From the NCBI RefSeq assembly GCF_003751505.1, contig NZ_RJVB01000002.1, positions 401,476-465,475 on the forward strand: DNA of 64,000 bases. Direction: 5' to 3'. Both the position numbers and the translations under genes were made by a program. Every line of letters starts with the position of its first letter. Position 1 is the stretch's first letter. Source of the DNA: Erwinia sp. JUb26. GTDB lineage: Bacteria; Pseudomonadota; Gammaproteobacteria; Enterobacterales; Enterobacteriaceae. Below, in pieces: positions 17,020-26,035 of this stretch. Below the pieces are notes generated by a model. The model worked only from the letters and a program-made list of their open reading frames with translations, was not told where the DNA came from and ran no database searches.

Positions 17020-17820
17020 TCAGTTTTTATTTTTTAAGGAAAAACTTATCGGCATGGTTACCGTATACCGTCCTGCCACCAGCAGTTCGGCGGGCGGCGG
17101 CGGCAGCGGACTGGCGCGCTCCAGCATTGCCAGCGCCTCGCGGTCGAGGGCAATGGTGCCGGAAGAGCGGTCCAGCCTGCTGCCGCTAATCTCGCCACCG
17201 GCGCTGACGGTAAAGGTCACCGTTGCCACCCCTTCCCGCTCGCGGCGGCGTGCCTCGGTCGGGAACTGCTTCACCCGGTTGAGTATGCCCATAGCCAGCC
17301 CCTCCCAGCTCAGCCGCACCCGGTCCATCTGTTCGGAATTACTCTCCACCGGCGCGGCAGTTCTGGCCGCCGGCTTCTGGGAAGGCAGCGGCGCAGCCCG
17401 GCTGTTCAGGGTGGCGTTCCCTTCCACCGCCTGCTGGTTCAGCCGGTTTTCTTTATGCACATTCTGCTTTTTCACCGGTTTCGGTACCGGCGTGTTCGGT
17501 TTTTTCAGCGCCAGCTCGCCGTCATCGGCGGTTACCGCGCGATGCGTTTCCGTCTTCTCCGGGGTCACCTGCGCGCGGGAGGCCTCAACCCGTCGCTGCT
17601 GGTTAACGCCAATCGGCATATCCAGCGGCACCTTTTCGGCTTGAACTTCCGGCGCAAACTCCAGCATCACCGCAGGGGGAGAGTTAACGGTGACGTGCTG
17701 CTTTTCGAAGGTGACGATCGCCAGCAGGACAATAATGCCGTGTGCCGCCATGCTGAGCAGCGTTCCCCGCCCCCACGGCTGCGGAACCTGCTGTGCTTCG
17801 CTGTGGAACATCGTACTCAT
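17020..17820 (-). CDS. TonB-family energy transducer (HasB-like)
   Basis: Inner-membrane protein of 266 aa that couples the proton-motive force to an outer-membrane receptor. It has a cytoplasmic N-terminus, one transmembrane helix at about 22-39 (LLSMAAHGIIVLLAIVTF), a periplasmic linker rich in P, K and E, and a C-terminal TonB fold with YTVTMPISFSL and the preceding SSGTIALDREALAML. The conserved serine-histidine pattern SMAAH lies in the membrane helix. Its start overlaps the chaN stop by one base. The position directly before the peptidase and receptor suggests a dedicated transducer for this receptor, as HasB is for HasR. It is not the housekeeping tonB, which stands alone in most enterobacteria. 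Confidence 0.88.
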   Translation of the reverse strand: MSTMFHSEAQQVPQPWGRGTLLSMAAHGIIVLLAIVTFEKQHVTVNSPPAVMLEFAPEVQAEKVPLDMPIGVNQQRRVEASRAQVTPEKTETHRAVTADDGELALKKPNTPVPKPVKKQNVHKENRLNQQAVEGNATLNSRAAPLPSQKPAARTAAPVESNSEQMDRVRLSWEGLAMGILNRVKQFPTEARRREREGVATVTFTVSAGGEISGSRLDRSSGTIALDREALAMLERASPLPPPPAELLVAGRYTVTMPISFSLKNKN

Positions 17821-18695
17821 TACTGACCCGACGCCGGGATATACCAGACATAGTCAGCCTGATCGGGCGTCACTTCGGTGCCGCTGGCCGCCAGAATCAG
17901 CACCTGCGGGCGCGGCGCGTTGAGATCCTGCAAATGGAGCGGCACGCCAAGACTTTTCGCCGCATGATAGCCACCAGCAATCAGCAACGCCGGGCGCGGC
18001 GCGTTCATCAGCTGCTGGGCCATAAAGCGGTCACGATTCTGCTGCACCGACAGCATCGATTTCAGCTGCTCAGGTGCCATTTTTCCGCCGTGCATGGCCA
18101 TAATCACCGAAGCCAGCGTATTACGAACTTCAGGCTGAGACGCGTGCTCACCGGCCGGGAACTGCGGATCGGCATAGAGTGCCTCAACCTGCGGGCGGCT
18201 GAGGTTGGCGGCGAGCAGCGGAGCTTTACCGTGCAGCGCGGACATCACCACGCCGCGATACAGCGGCCACGGCCAGCCGGTGCGCCACTGCAGCAGCTCC
18301 TGAATGCGCTGCTCGCGAATATACGGATCGGATTTCAGTCCCTTCTGTAGCTCGCTGACCGCGGCCTGCTGATCGTTATTAATCATCTCCATCAGCACGC
18401 TGCCCTGCGGGCGCTTCTTTGCCAGCTGCTCAATCAGCCACTGTTCGGCCTGGTGATGCCGCGCGTCGCTGTGCTCTTCACCAACGATCACCATTTGCGC
18501 CGGGCTGAGCGCATCCAGCAGCGCCTGCGGCGTCAGTGTACGCGAGGTATCCAGCGCCTTAATCGTTGAGGCTAACGCAAACTCAGACACAGACGCCACC
18601 TGCGGCGAAGCCGTTTTCGGCTGCTGGCAGGCGGTCAGTAATGAGGCAAGAGAGAGCAGCAGCACGCTAGCGGCTAATTTTGTTTTCATCATCAT
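17820..18695 (-). CDS. ChaN-family heme-binding lipoprotein
   Basis: Lipoprotein of the ChaN/PhuW family (Cofac_haem_bdg domain), related to an iron-regulated Campylobacter protein that binds heme. The signal SVLLLSLASLLTAC ends in a lipobox cysteine. The domain carries MVIVGEEHSDARHHQAEQW, LMEMINNDQQ and a C-terminal LLIAGGYHAAKSLGVP with a conserved histidine. An open frame reaches ATG 18767, but three consecutive ATG codons at 18695-18687 give a compact lipoprotein signal; none has a strong Shine-Dalgarno, so the start is uncertain. It is the first gene of the operon and lies directly behind a Fur box. It probably receives or stores heme at the outer membrane. Confidence 0.82.
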   Translation of the reverse strand: MMMKTKLAASVLLLSLASLLTACQQPKTASPQVASVSEFALASTIKALDTSRTLTPQALLDALSPAQMVIVGEEHSDARHHQAEQWLIEQLAKKRPQGSVLMEMINNDQQAAVSELQKGLKSDPYIREQRIQELLQWRTGWPWPLYRGVVMSALHGKAPLLAANLSRPQVEALYADPQFPAGEHASQPEVRNTLASVIMAMHGGKMAPEQLKSMLSVQQNRDRFMAQQLMNAPRPALLIAGGYHAAKSLGVPLHLQDLNAPRPQVLILAASGTEVTPDQADYVWYIPASGQ

Positions 18696-18776
18696 TGATA
18701 TAACGTTGTGCCAGTCTTCTTCGCGAAGACTCCCCAGAAAAGCCACGGCGCGGCGAAAATGAGACATTATTCTTTT

Positions 18777-18791
18777 TGATAATGAATATCA
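18777..18791. promoter_or_regulatory. Fur box of the chaN-tonB-peptidase-receptor operon
   Basis: TGATAATGAATATCA matches the 7-1-7 Fur core at 14 of 15 positions, and further AT-rich half-sites (ACTATCATTC) continue to about 18805, suggesting overlapping Fur dimers. It lies immediately upstream of chaN and downstream of pqqF, so it should govern the four-gene leftward operon. Confidence 0.82.
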
Positions 18792-18896
18792 ATATTACTA
18801 TCATTCTTATTATTAATTTTTAGCGTTCGACCGCAAAAAATTAGCAGGAATGCTAGCAATGATGATTGGATGTGAAAATGCTGATGCCGTCGGGGT

Positions 18897-21509
18897 TCAG
18901 ACGGTGGCGTTTTTCCGGTTGCTCACCCGCCAGCCGAGTTGGCTCTGCCGCAAAAGCTGCTGATGGTGATACTGCAGATCGGCCAGCGACAGCTGCTCTA
19001 CCGCCTCCGCCGTCAGCACGGGGGCCGGATCCTGTTGCTGCAGCCACCGCTCGCGGCTGGCCGTCAGCGGATCGTCATTATGGGGATTGAGTGAATCCAG
19101 CAGCACCCGACGATACTCAGCCAGCTGCTCCGTCGTGATGGTTGCAAGTGACGTTATCATTCGCTGCAAAAACGCCTCGATCGCCTGCCACAGGTCATCA
19201 TGCGTCAGCCCTGGCGACTGCAGGCAGAACAGGATCCCCGACTGCCCGGCCACCTGCCATAACCGGCAGCTGACCACGTAACCGATATTCTGCTCAACTC
19301 TGAGCTGCTGGAAAAACGCGGGCTGGAAGATCAGCGCCAGGCATCGCCACGCGGCCACGGCCTGCGGGGTCATCGCGGTTATCGGGCAGAACAGCACGAC
19401 GGCGGCATCCCGGCTGTCGGTGGCAACGGTATATTCCCGCTGCGGTAGAGGCAGCGTGCGCGGTGCCTCAGCCGGCGAATTAACCGCGCCGGGGAAGCGC
19501 GAAAGCTGCATGGCGATGTGCTGATGCAGATCGCGACTGCCGCCATACAGGCTCGCCAGCCAGGGCATCGCGGGCAGCGGCGACGTGGACGGCGAAGGGC
19601 TGGCGTTCTGCCACAGCGGCGGCAGCGCATTAATCAGCGCACGCACCGCAATATCGCCCTGCTGAGCGCACTGCTGTCGCTGATATTCCCGTTCACCCTG
19701 CTCGATGGCCCCGGCGGGCAAGGCCGCCAGCCGCGCCGTCAGCGAGGAAAGCGTGGCCATCATCAGCTCGGGAGGGCCGCTCAGCTGGATCAGCCACAGC
19801 CCCTGATGGCACTCCAGCTTCAGCTCGCCGTTGCCGTGGGCGCAGCTCCCGGCCAGCGCACGCAGCGCGGCCTGCATAATCTGTCCCCAGGGCAGCGGCA
19901 CAACCGCAGCCGGGCTGAGCAGCAGCACCGCCTGCCCGCCATCGGGATTGTGATGCGGCAGCGGCAGCGCAGCGGAAAGGCTTTCCGCTGCGGTGACCGG
20001 CTGCGGGCGCGGGAAGAAATCCAGTGTGGGTATCACGGCGGGTAGCGCTGTCTTATCCAGCTGCTCCGCTGCCAGAGGCAGACTGAAACCCTGCACCAGC
20101 CGGTACCTGTTTATTCGTTTACCATCCGGGCTTCGCGACTCAGTTCCCTGCTCGCCGCTGCGCAGCCGGGTCAAATTTTCCGCTACAAGCTGCGCCAGCA
20201 GCGGCTGCCAGCGCAGTGGCCACGCTTCCGGCGGCGCAAAGCCAAACGCCCGTTCGCGCAGCCGGTCCATGACCGGCAGCCGGTTAAACTCCCGCACCGC
20301 CAGAGCAGCATAGTGCTGGAGCTGCCCGTCGCTCAACCCCGCCAGCCGCCGCAGCCAGTGATGAAACAGCCCTTCCGCCACTGCCGCGTGCTGCGGTTCG
20401 ACCAGCGTCAGCTCAATGCTCAGCACCTGTTGCTCAGCACTGATGTAGGGCCGCAGCACGCGCAGTTCGTCGCACAGCCCTTCGGCCCGCAGCGCGGCCA
20501 TCAGGCTGCCTTCGGCCTCATCACGCAGCAGCTGGCGCAGCAGGGTCAGCTCTTCGCTGAAGTCCCCACTCAGCAGGAAGGAGAGCCGCAGCCGTTCGCC
20601 GTCCGGGCGCGGCAAGACATAGTCCCGCTGCACTGTCAGTTCCAGCAGCGGAATGCGAACGTTTGAAATTTGCGCGGGTAAAGCGGTCGTTGATGGCACC
20701 GTCTGGCTCCGCGGCATCGGCGGCGAATCGGTCTGAACGGGCTGTGAAGATAGCGCGGGTAACGATGTCGCTGGCAGCGGAACAGGTCGTGATGCAGTAT
20801 GCGGCAGCGGAGCCGGGGATGGCGATGATGCCGCAGTCTGTTCCGATGATATCTCCGCCAGAGCTTCATCCGCAAAACGCAGCCCGGCCCGTTCCGCCAG
20901 CTGCCACAGCTCATCAGCAGACTGCGGGCCATGGAGCCACAGCGTGGTATTCGCGGCGTGATAAGCCCGCCGATGAAAGTGCCGCAGCGCCTCGCGCAGT
21001 GCCGCCGGGTCCGTGCCAAAATGCACCTCGTCACCGACATGGAACCGCTGCCACGGATGGGCAGCAAATGCCGCGCTCAGCGCCGCGTCCGCCAGCGTGT
21101 CCTGATGGCCGCTCAGCAGACGATACTCCGCATCAATCGCCGCCGTTTCCTGGCGGATAGCGCTTTCCGCCAGCAGGGGGGCCACCAGCATATCGGTCAG
21201 CCGCGAAAGCCCGTCGGCCAGTCGCGCAGGCGGGCACTCAAAGAAGAAGGCCGTGCTGTCAGCCAGGGTGGTGGCGTTCAGCCGCCCGCCCTGCGCCTGC
21301 ATCCACATCATCAGGCGCTCGTCATCCTGAAAAGCGGCGCTACCGGCAAACAGCACGTGCTCCAGCAGATGGGCCAGCCCGGGCCAGGCAGCGGGCTCGT
21401 GCAGGCTGCCAACGCCAACCTGAAACAGCGCCGAGGCGCAGCAGGCCTGCGAGTCCGTAATAATGCGGACCTGAAGACCATTGCTGAGCTGGCGCGGGTG
21501 AACCGTCAT
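18897..21509 (-). CDS. pqqF: PQQ biosynthesis peptidase PqqF
   Basis: Zinc metallopeptidase of the M16 (insulinase/pitrilysin) family that helps excise the cross-linked Glu-Tyr from the PqqA peptide. The inverted zinc motif HxxEH is H47-LL-E50-H51 in GLAHLLEHVLFAGS, and family homology runs through RVEQNIGYVVSCRLW near residue 745. At 870 aa it is longer than the roughly 760-aa Klebsiella protein; part of the excess is a low-complexity Ser/Pro/Thr-rich insert at about 222-285. It begins three bases after pqqE, at the end of the pqqA-F operon. Confidence 0.9.
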   Translation of the reverse strand: MTVHPRQLSNGLQVRIITDSQACCASALFQVGVGSLHEPAAWPGLAHLLEHVLFAGSAAFQDDERLMMWMQAQGGRLNATTLADSTAFFFECPPARLADGLSRLTDMLVAPLLAESAIRQETAAIDAEYRLLSGHQDTLADAALSAAFAAHPWQRFHVGDEVHFGTDPAALREALRHFHRRAYHAANTTLWLHGPQSADELWQLAERAGLRFADEALAEISSEQTAASSPSPAPLPHTASRPVPLPATSLPALSSQPVQTDSPPMPRSQTVPSTTALPAQISNVRIPLLELTVQRDYVLPRPDGERLRLSFLLSGDFSEELTLLRQLLRDEAEGSLMAALRAEGLCDELRVLRPYISAEQQVLSIELTLVEPQHAAVAEGLFHHWLRRLAGLSDGQLQHYAALAVREFNRLPVMDRLRERAFGFAPPEAWPLRWQPLLAQLVAENLTRLRSGEQGTESRSPDGKRINRYRLVQGFSLPLAAEQLDKTALPAVIPTLDFFPRPQPVTAAESLSAALPLPHHNPDGGQAVLLLSPAAVVPLPWGQIMQAALRALAGSCAHGNGELKLECHQGLWLIQLSGPPELMMATLSSLTARLAALPAGAIEQGEREYQRQQCAQQGDIAVRALINALPPLWQNASPSPSTSPLPAMPWLASLYGGSRDLHQHIAMQLSRFPGAVNSPAEAPRTLPLPQREYTVATDSRDAAVVLFCPITAMTPQAVAAWRCLALIFQPAFFQQLRVEQNIGYVVSCRLWQVAGQSGILFCLQSPGLTHDDLWQAIEAFLQRMITSLATITTEQLAEYRRVLLDSLNPHNDDPLTASRERWLQQQDPAPVLTAEAVEQLSLADLQYHHQQLLRQSQLGWRVSNRKNATV

Positions 21510-21512
21510 CGG

Positions 21513-22661
21513 TCAGACTTTGAAAATCAGCTGGGAATTAACCCGCTCGGAGTTGGCGCGGTTGCGGAACTGCAGCTGGTCAACGCGCATCGTGGTGCAG
21601 TCGGCCTGCTCGCGGGCGGCGAGGATTTTATGATGATGCTCAGACTTGCTGCACACCGGATCGGCATTGTCCGCGTTGCCGGTCAGCATAAACGCCTGGC
21701 AGCGGCAGCCGCCGAAGTCCTTCTCTTTCTCCGAGCAGGATCGGCAGGGTTCCGGCATCCAGTCGAAGCCGCGATAGCGGTTAAAGCCGAAAGAGTTAAA
21801 CCAGATATCCTGCAGGCTCTGCTCCAGCACGGACGGGAACTGTACCGGCAGCTGGCGCGCACTGTGGCACGGCAGCGCGGTGCCTTCCGGGGTCACGCTC
21901 AGGAAGATGGCGCCCCAGCCGCCCATACAGCCTTTCGGACGTTCTTCGTAGTAATCCGGGGTGACGAACAGCAGGTTGGTCAGATTATCGCTGGCGGACA
22001 TCTTCTCGCGATAGCGGGCAACCACCGCTTCGGCCCGTTCGATCTGATCGCGGGTCGGCAGCAGTCCCTCGCGGTTCAGCTGCGCCCAGCCGTAGAACTG
22101 ACAGGTCGCCAACTCCACGTCATCCGCTTCCAGCTCGATGCACAGTTCGATAATGCGGTCGATCTGGTCGATATTATGGCGATGCAGCACGAAGTTCAGC
22201 ACCATCGGGTAGCCGTGCGCCTTCACCGCGCGCGCCATCTCCAGCTTCTGCTGGAAGGCCTTCTTCGATCCGGCCAGCGCGGCGTTCAGCGTCTCGTCGC
22301 TGGCCTGGAAGCTGATCTGAATATGGTCGAGGCCCGCTTCCGCGAAGGAATCGATCTTTTTCTGCGTCAGGCCAATCCCCGAGGTGATCAGGTTGGTGTA
22401 AAAACCTAAATCACGCGCCGCACGGATCAGCTCCGGCAGATCTTTGCGCACCAGCGGCTCGCCGCCGGAGAAACCGATCTGCACGGCGCCCATCGCCCGG
22501 GCCTGCTTAAAGACTTCAATCCACTGCTCGGTGGTCAGCTCTTTTTCCTGCTGGGCAAAGTCCAGCGGGTTCGAGCAGTACGGGCACTGCAGCGGGCAGC
22601 GGTAGGTCAGTTCGGCCAGCAGCCACAGCGGCGGGTTGACCTTATTTTCAGGCTGGGTCAC
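21513..22661 (-). CDS. pqqE: PqqA peptide cyclase, radical SAM
   Basis: Radical SAM enzyme that forms the C-C bond between Glu and Tyr of PqqA. The signature is C22-x3-C26-x2-C29 ([12 protein letters not shown]), followed by SGGEPL and, in the C-terminal part, the SPASM auxiliary-cluster cysteines ([23 protein letters not shown]). The 382-aa length is normal. It starts at GTG and overlaps pqqD by 14 bases. It works in complex with PqqD, the peptide chaperone. Confidence 0.97.
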   Translation of the reverse strand: MTQPENKVNPPLWLLAELTYRCPLQCPYCSNPLDFAQQEKELTTEQWIEVFKQARAMGAVQIGFSGGEPLVRKDLPELIRAARDLGFYTNLITSGIGLTQKKIDSFAEAGLDHIQISFQASDETLNAALAGSKKAFQQKLEMARAVKAHGYPMVLNFVLHRHNIDQIDRIIELCIELEADDVELATCQFYGWAQLNREGLLPTRDQIERAEAVVARYREKMSASDNLTNLLFVTPDYYEERPKGCMGGWGAIFLSVTPEGTALPCHSARQLPVQFPSVLEQSLQDIWFNSFGFNRYRGFDWMPEPCRSCSEKEKDFGGCRCQAFMLTGNADNADPVCSKSEHHHKILAAREQADCTTMRVDQLQFRNRANSERVNSQLIFKV

Positions 22662-22929
22662 GTAATATTATCCACTTCTGTTCCCTCGCCTGGGCGAAGA
22701 AATCCTGTACATCGTTATCCACGCCGCCCGCTTCCGGGAAGCGATCGTTTAATACCTGAATGATGTCGGCCAGCGTGCGCTTACCGTCTACCAGCTCAAG
22801 GATCGCCGTAGCACTGTCGTTCAGCTTGGCCATGCCTTCCGGGTAAAGGATCACATGGCAGTTCTGCACTTCTTCCCACTGCAGGCGGTAGCCGCGGCGG
22901 AACATCGGAATAGTTTGCGGGTTGCTCAC
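22648..22929 (-). CDS. pqqD: PqqA-binding chaperone PqqD
   Basis: Small (93 aa) RRE-type peptide-binding protein that presents PqqA to PqqE. Conserved features are [32 protein letters not shown] and [11 protein letters not shown]. The start is a GTG that overlaps the pqqC stop (GTGA), and its end overlaps pqqE, a tightly coupled arrangement. Confidence 0.96.
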   Translation of the reverse strand: MSNPQTIPMFRRGYRLQWEEVQNCHVILYPEGMAKLNDSATAILELVDGKRTLADIIQVLNDRFPEAGGVDNDVQDFFAQAREQKWIILRDPA

Positions 22930-23681
22930 AGCAGTTTTCCTTTATGCCAGACGGGCTGGTCGGTAACGGTATGATACGGCGGACGATCCAGGGCGTAGGC
23001 CATGGTCATGGCGTCCAGCATGGTCCACAGAATATCCAGTTTGAACTGCAGGATCTCCAGCATGCGCTGCTGTTTCTCCACGGTGTTGCAGTATTCCAGC
23101 GCCAGCTCAAGACCGTGCTCAACGTCACGGCGCGCCTGGCTCAGACGACCACGGAAATAGCCGTAGCCCTCTTCTTCAATCCAGGTGTAGTGCTGCGGCC
23201 AGCTGTCGAGGCGCGACTGGTGGATTTGCGGCGCAAACAGCTCGGTCAGCGAGCTACACGCGGCTTCCTGCCAGACCGCGCGACGGGCAAAGTTCACGTA
23301 GGCATCCACGGCAAAGCGCACGCCCGGCAGCACCATCTGTTCGGAGAGCAGCACATCACGATCCAGCCCGACCGCTTCACCCAGACGCAGCCAGGCTTCG
23401 ATGCCGCCGTCGCTGTCGCCGTAGCCGTCGTGGTCCAGAATACGCTGTACCCATTTGCGGCGGGTCTGCGCGTCCGGGCAGTTGGCCATAATCGCCGCGT
23501 CTTTCAGCGGGATATTGGTCTGGTAGTAAAAGCGGTTCGCCACCCAGCCCTGGATCTGCTCGCGCGTCGCCTCGCCGTTGTGCATGGCGATATGGTACGG
23601 GTGATGAATATGGTAGTAGGCACCACGTGCGCGCAGCGCCTGTTCAAACTGCTCGGGGGTCATCAGTGCTGGCTGGCTCAT
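22926..23681 (-). CDS. pqqC: PQQ synthase PqqC
   Basis: Cofactor-free oxidase that carries out the final ring closure and eight-electron oxidation to pyrroloquinoline quinone. The 251-aa protein is nearly all helical and carries [31 protein letters not shown] and [16 protein letters not shown]; the histidines and arginines of these segments form the known active site. Length is normal. It overlaps pqqB and pqqD by four bases each. Confidence 0.97.
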   Translation of the reverse strand: MSQPALMTPEQFEQALRARGAYYHIHHPYHIAMHNGEATREQIQGWVANRFYYQTNIPLKDAAIMANCPDAQTRRKWVQRILDHDGYGDSDGGIEAWLRLGEAVGLDRDVLLSEQMVLPGVRFAVDAYVNFARRAVWQEAACSSLTELFAPQIHQSRLDSWPQHYTWIEEEGYGYFRGRLSQARRDVEHGLELALEYCNTVEKQQRMLEILQFKLDILWTMLDAMTMAYALDRPPYHTVTDQPVWHKGKLL

Positions 23682-24589
23682 AGGTCGATACTCATTCCGT
23701 CAAAGCTGACCTCAATGCCGCGCTGCGTCAGCGCATGGCGCTCCGCCGAGGATTCATCGAGGATCGGATTGGTGTTGTTAATATGGATCAGGATCTTGCG
23801 GCGGGCAGGCAGGTTGCTGAGCAACGCCATCAGCCCCTGCTCTTCGCCCAGCGCCAGATGGCCCATATCACGCCCGGTATTGCGTCCTACTCCGGTGTTG
23901 GCCAGCTCGTTATCCTGCCACAGCGTGCCGTCGATCAGCAGGCAGTCGGCCTGCTTCATCAGATCCAGCAGTCCGGCATCCGGCTCGCCCAGCCCCGGGG
24001 CGTACAGCAGCTTGCTGCCGGTGGTGGTGTTCTCAATCATCAGCGCGATGTTATGGCCGGGCAGCGGCCGCCCGCGATACGGCGAGTACGGCGGCGCGTT
24101 GCTAAGGATCGGGATGGCGGTAAAGCGCAGCGCCGGGCAGACCGCGACCGAAAACGGCTCTGCGGGCTGGATGGGGTGATGCACCAGGCCGCCGTTCCAG
24201 TGGGACAGCATGGTAAAGATCGGGAAACCGCTGGTCAGATCGTCGTGCACTTCCGGCGTACACCACACCTGATGCGGGCAGCCTTCACGCAGGTTCAGTA
24301 AACCGGTGCAGTGGTCTATCTGGCTGTCGGTGAGGATAATTGAGCCGATCGCCGTGCCGCGCAGCACGCCGTGCTTATTCAGTTCGGGATTAGCGGCAAT
24401 CTGATGGCAAATATCCGGCGAGGCGTTGCACAGCACCCAGTCGGTACCGTTATCGCTGACCGCGATTGAAGATTGGGTACGCCGCGTGGCAGGGATGCTG
24501 CCGTCGCGCACGCCCTGGCAGTTGCGGCAGTTACAGTTCCACTGCGGAAATCCACCGCCCGCCGCAGAGCCAAGCACTTTGATTTTCAT
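23678..24589 (-). CDS. pqqB: PQQ biosynthesis metallohydrolase PqqB
   Basis: Metallo-beta-lactamase-fold protein of 303 aa acting on the tyrosine-derived part of the intermediate, reported as a hydroxylase. Features include the [13 protein letters not shown] start, two N-terminal cysteine pairs (NCNCRNCQG), [11 protein letters not shown] (metal-binding region), and the C-terminal HINNTNPIL. It follows pqqA by 84 bp and overlaps pqqC by four bases. Confidence 0.97.
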   Translation of the reverse strand: MKIKVLGSAAGGGFPQWNCNCRNCQGVRDGSIPATRRTQSSIAVSDNGTDWVLCNASPDICHQIAANPELNKHGVLRGTAIGSIILTDSQIDHCTGLLNLREGCPHQVWCTPEVHDDLTSGFPIFTMLSHWNGGLVHHPIQPAEPFSVAVCPALRFTAIPILSNAPPYSPYRGRPLPGHNIALMIENTTTGSKLLYAPGLGEPDAGLLDLMKQADCLLIDGTLWQDNELANTGVGRNTGRDMGHLALGEEQGLMALLSNLPARRKILIHINNTNPILDESSAERHALTQRGIEVSFDGMSIDL

Positions 24590-24673
24590 GGGTAAACCGG
24601 GAAAAAGGGAAAAAATGCCCGCGGAACACAGCAGGCATTATCTGCAACCGGGATAACCCGGCGGGCAGAAATA

Positions 24674-24745
24674 TTAACGGTTAGAAATGTACAGAGTCAC
24701 TTCTAAGCCCAGACGCATATCGATGAAAGTAGGTTTAGTCCACAT
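24674..24745 (-). CDS. pqqA: PqqA precursor peptide (23 aa)
   Basis: Ribosomal precursor of pyrroloquinoline quinone: [20 protein letters not shown] plus SNR. The substrate glutamate E15 and tyrosine Y19 have the invariant E-x3-Y spacing, and the [12 protein letters not shown] block is typical. The ATG follows GAGGAGATGACT, a strong Shine-Dalgarno, giving high translation of the small peptide. It begins the leftward pqqABCDEF operon; the AT-rich 177 bp upstream should carry the promoter. Confidence 0.97.
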   Translation of the reverse strand: MWTKPTFIDMRLGLEVTLYISNR

Positions 24746-24922
24746 AGTCATCTCCTCAAAAAAGCGCTAAAAACCCCCTCCACCGGACGCGCCAGGTGAA
24801 AGGCATGTTGTCAAATTACAAGAACTTGGCGGCGCAAATGTTGCGCCTATGATAAATCGATATCAACCCTTAATTCTTTGTGGATAACTCAGCATTGAAC
24901 TATTTGGTTCAAAAACCACGAT
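24746..24922 (-). promoter_or_regulatory. Upstream region of pqqA
   Basis: This 177-bp interval between the M19 peptidase and pqqA must hold the pqq leader and promoter unless the operon is read from the peptidase gene. It contains an AT-rich block (ATCGATATCAACCCTTAATTC on the plus strand) but no palindrome I can assign. Confidence 0.35.
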
Positions 24923-25966
24923 TTATTTCTGCCAGGTTTGTCGTAAAACTCGCAGCCAGTTCGCGTAACACAGCTTGTTTATCAGCTCTTCATTATAGCC
25001 CACTGCCCTGAGTGCGTTCAGCAGTCGTGGCAGGCCCGTCACGTCACCGATCTCATCCGGCACGTTGATGCCGTCAAAGTCAGAGCCGAACGCCACACGG
25101 TCCTCTCCCAGCTTCTCCAGCAGGTAATCCAGGTGCTGCACCATCACGCTGAGCGGCGTATTGCCGTCGCGCTTGCCGTCGCTGCGCAGGAACGAGGTGC
25201 CGAAGTTCAACCCGACCAGTCCGTCGCGCTCTTTGATTGCCGCCAGCTGGCTATCCGTCAGGTTGCGCGGCTGCGGGCACAGCGCATGCACGTTGGAGTG
25301 GCTGGCGACCAGCGGCGCGTCGCTGAGTTCGGCGGTCTGCCAGAAGGTTTTCTCATTCATGTGCGACAGATCGATCATCAGCCGGTGCTGGTTACAGGCG
25401 CGGATCAGCCGCTTTCCGGCCTCGGTCATCCCCTCACCGGTATCCGGTGAGCCGGGAAAGGTGCCGTTAATGCCGAAGCCGAAACGGTTGGGGATATTCC
25501 AGAACGGCCCGATGCTGCGCAGCCCGGCGGCGGCCCAGCCTTCCAGCTGGCTCAGATCCTCATCCAGCCCTTCGGCACCCTCAATATGCAGCACCATTGC
25601 CAGCACGCCCTGCGCCATGCACTGCTCGATATCGCTGACGCTGCGGCAGACGCGCGCCTGCCCCGCCGACCGCTGCGCGATCTGCTGGAAGATAGCCATC
25701 TGCTGTTCGGTGATCGCCAGCGGATCGTGGCGCAGCGCTTCCTGCTCCGCATCGCGCTTGAAGAATTTCGCCACGTAATCCGCAGGCGGTACAAACACGG
25801 CAAACAAGCCCCCGGCAAAGCCGCCCTGCCGCATGCGGGTCAGGTCGAGATGGCCGCCAAGTCGCTGCTGAAGAAAGGCTTCGGCCGGGCGTTCAGGATG
25901 ATGCAGCCACAGGTGCAGCAGCACGTCGTTATGGCCGTCAAAAACCGGCTGGGGGATATTGCTCAT
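24923..25966 (-). CDS. M19 renal-dipeptidase family metallopeptidase
   Basis: Binuclear zinc dipeptidase related to mammalian membrane dipeptidase, 347 aa. Metal-binding features are HND in FDGHNDVLLH, the bridging glutamate in LHIEGAEGL, ASHSNVHAL, and GSDFDGINVP with its active-site aspartate. No signal peptide is visible, so it is probably cytosolic. It lies directly upstream of pqqA in the same orientation; this neighbour recurs beside pqq genes in related bacteria as I recall, and a role in recycling or finishing PqqA-derived fragments is possible but unproven. Confidence 0.85.
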   Translation of the reverse strand: MSNIPQPVFDGHNDVLLHLWLHHPERPAEAFLQQRLGGHLDLTRMRQGGFAGGLFAVFVPPADYVAKFFKRDAEQEALRHDPLAITEQQMAIFQQIAQRSAGQARVCRSVSDIEQCMAQGVLAMVLHIEGAEGLDEDLSQLEGWAAAGLRSIGPFWNIPNRFGFGINGTFPGSPDTGEGMTEAGKRLIRACNQHRLMIDLSHMNEKTFWQTAELSDAPLVASHSNVHALCPQPRNLTDSQLAAIKERDGLVGLNFGTSFLRSDGKRDGNTPLSVMVQHLDYLLEKLGEDRVAFGSDFDGINVPDEIGDVTGLPRLLNALRAVGYNEELINKLCYANWLRVLRQTWQK

Positions 25967-26035
25967 TCACACTGCCTTTATCGCGCGGGTAACACCAAAG
26001 CATAACGCAGTTTTCACCGTTGCCAGAAGCGCCGA

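Noticed and set aside
20931..22409. 492-codon plus-strand frame spanning parts of pqqF and pqqE
   Set aside because: It crosses the boundary of two well-supported minus-strand genes and resembles no family.
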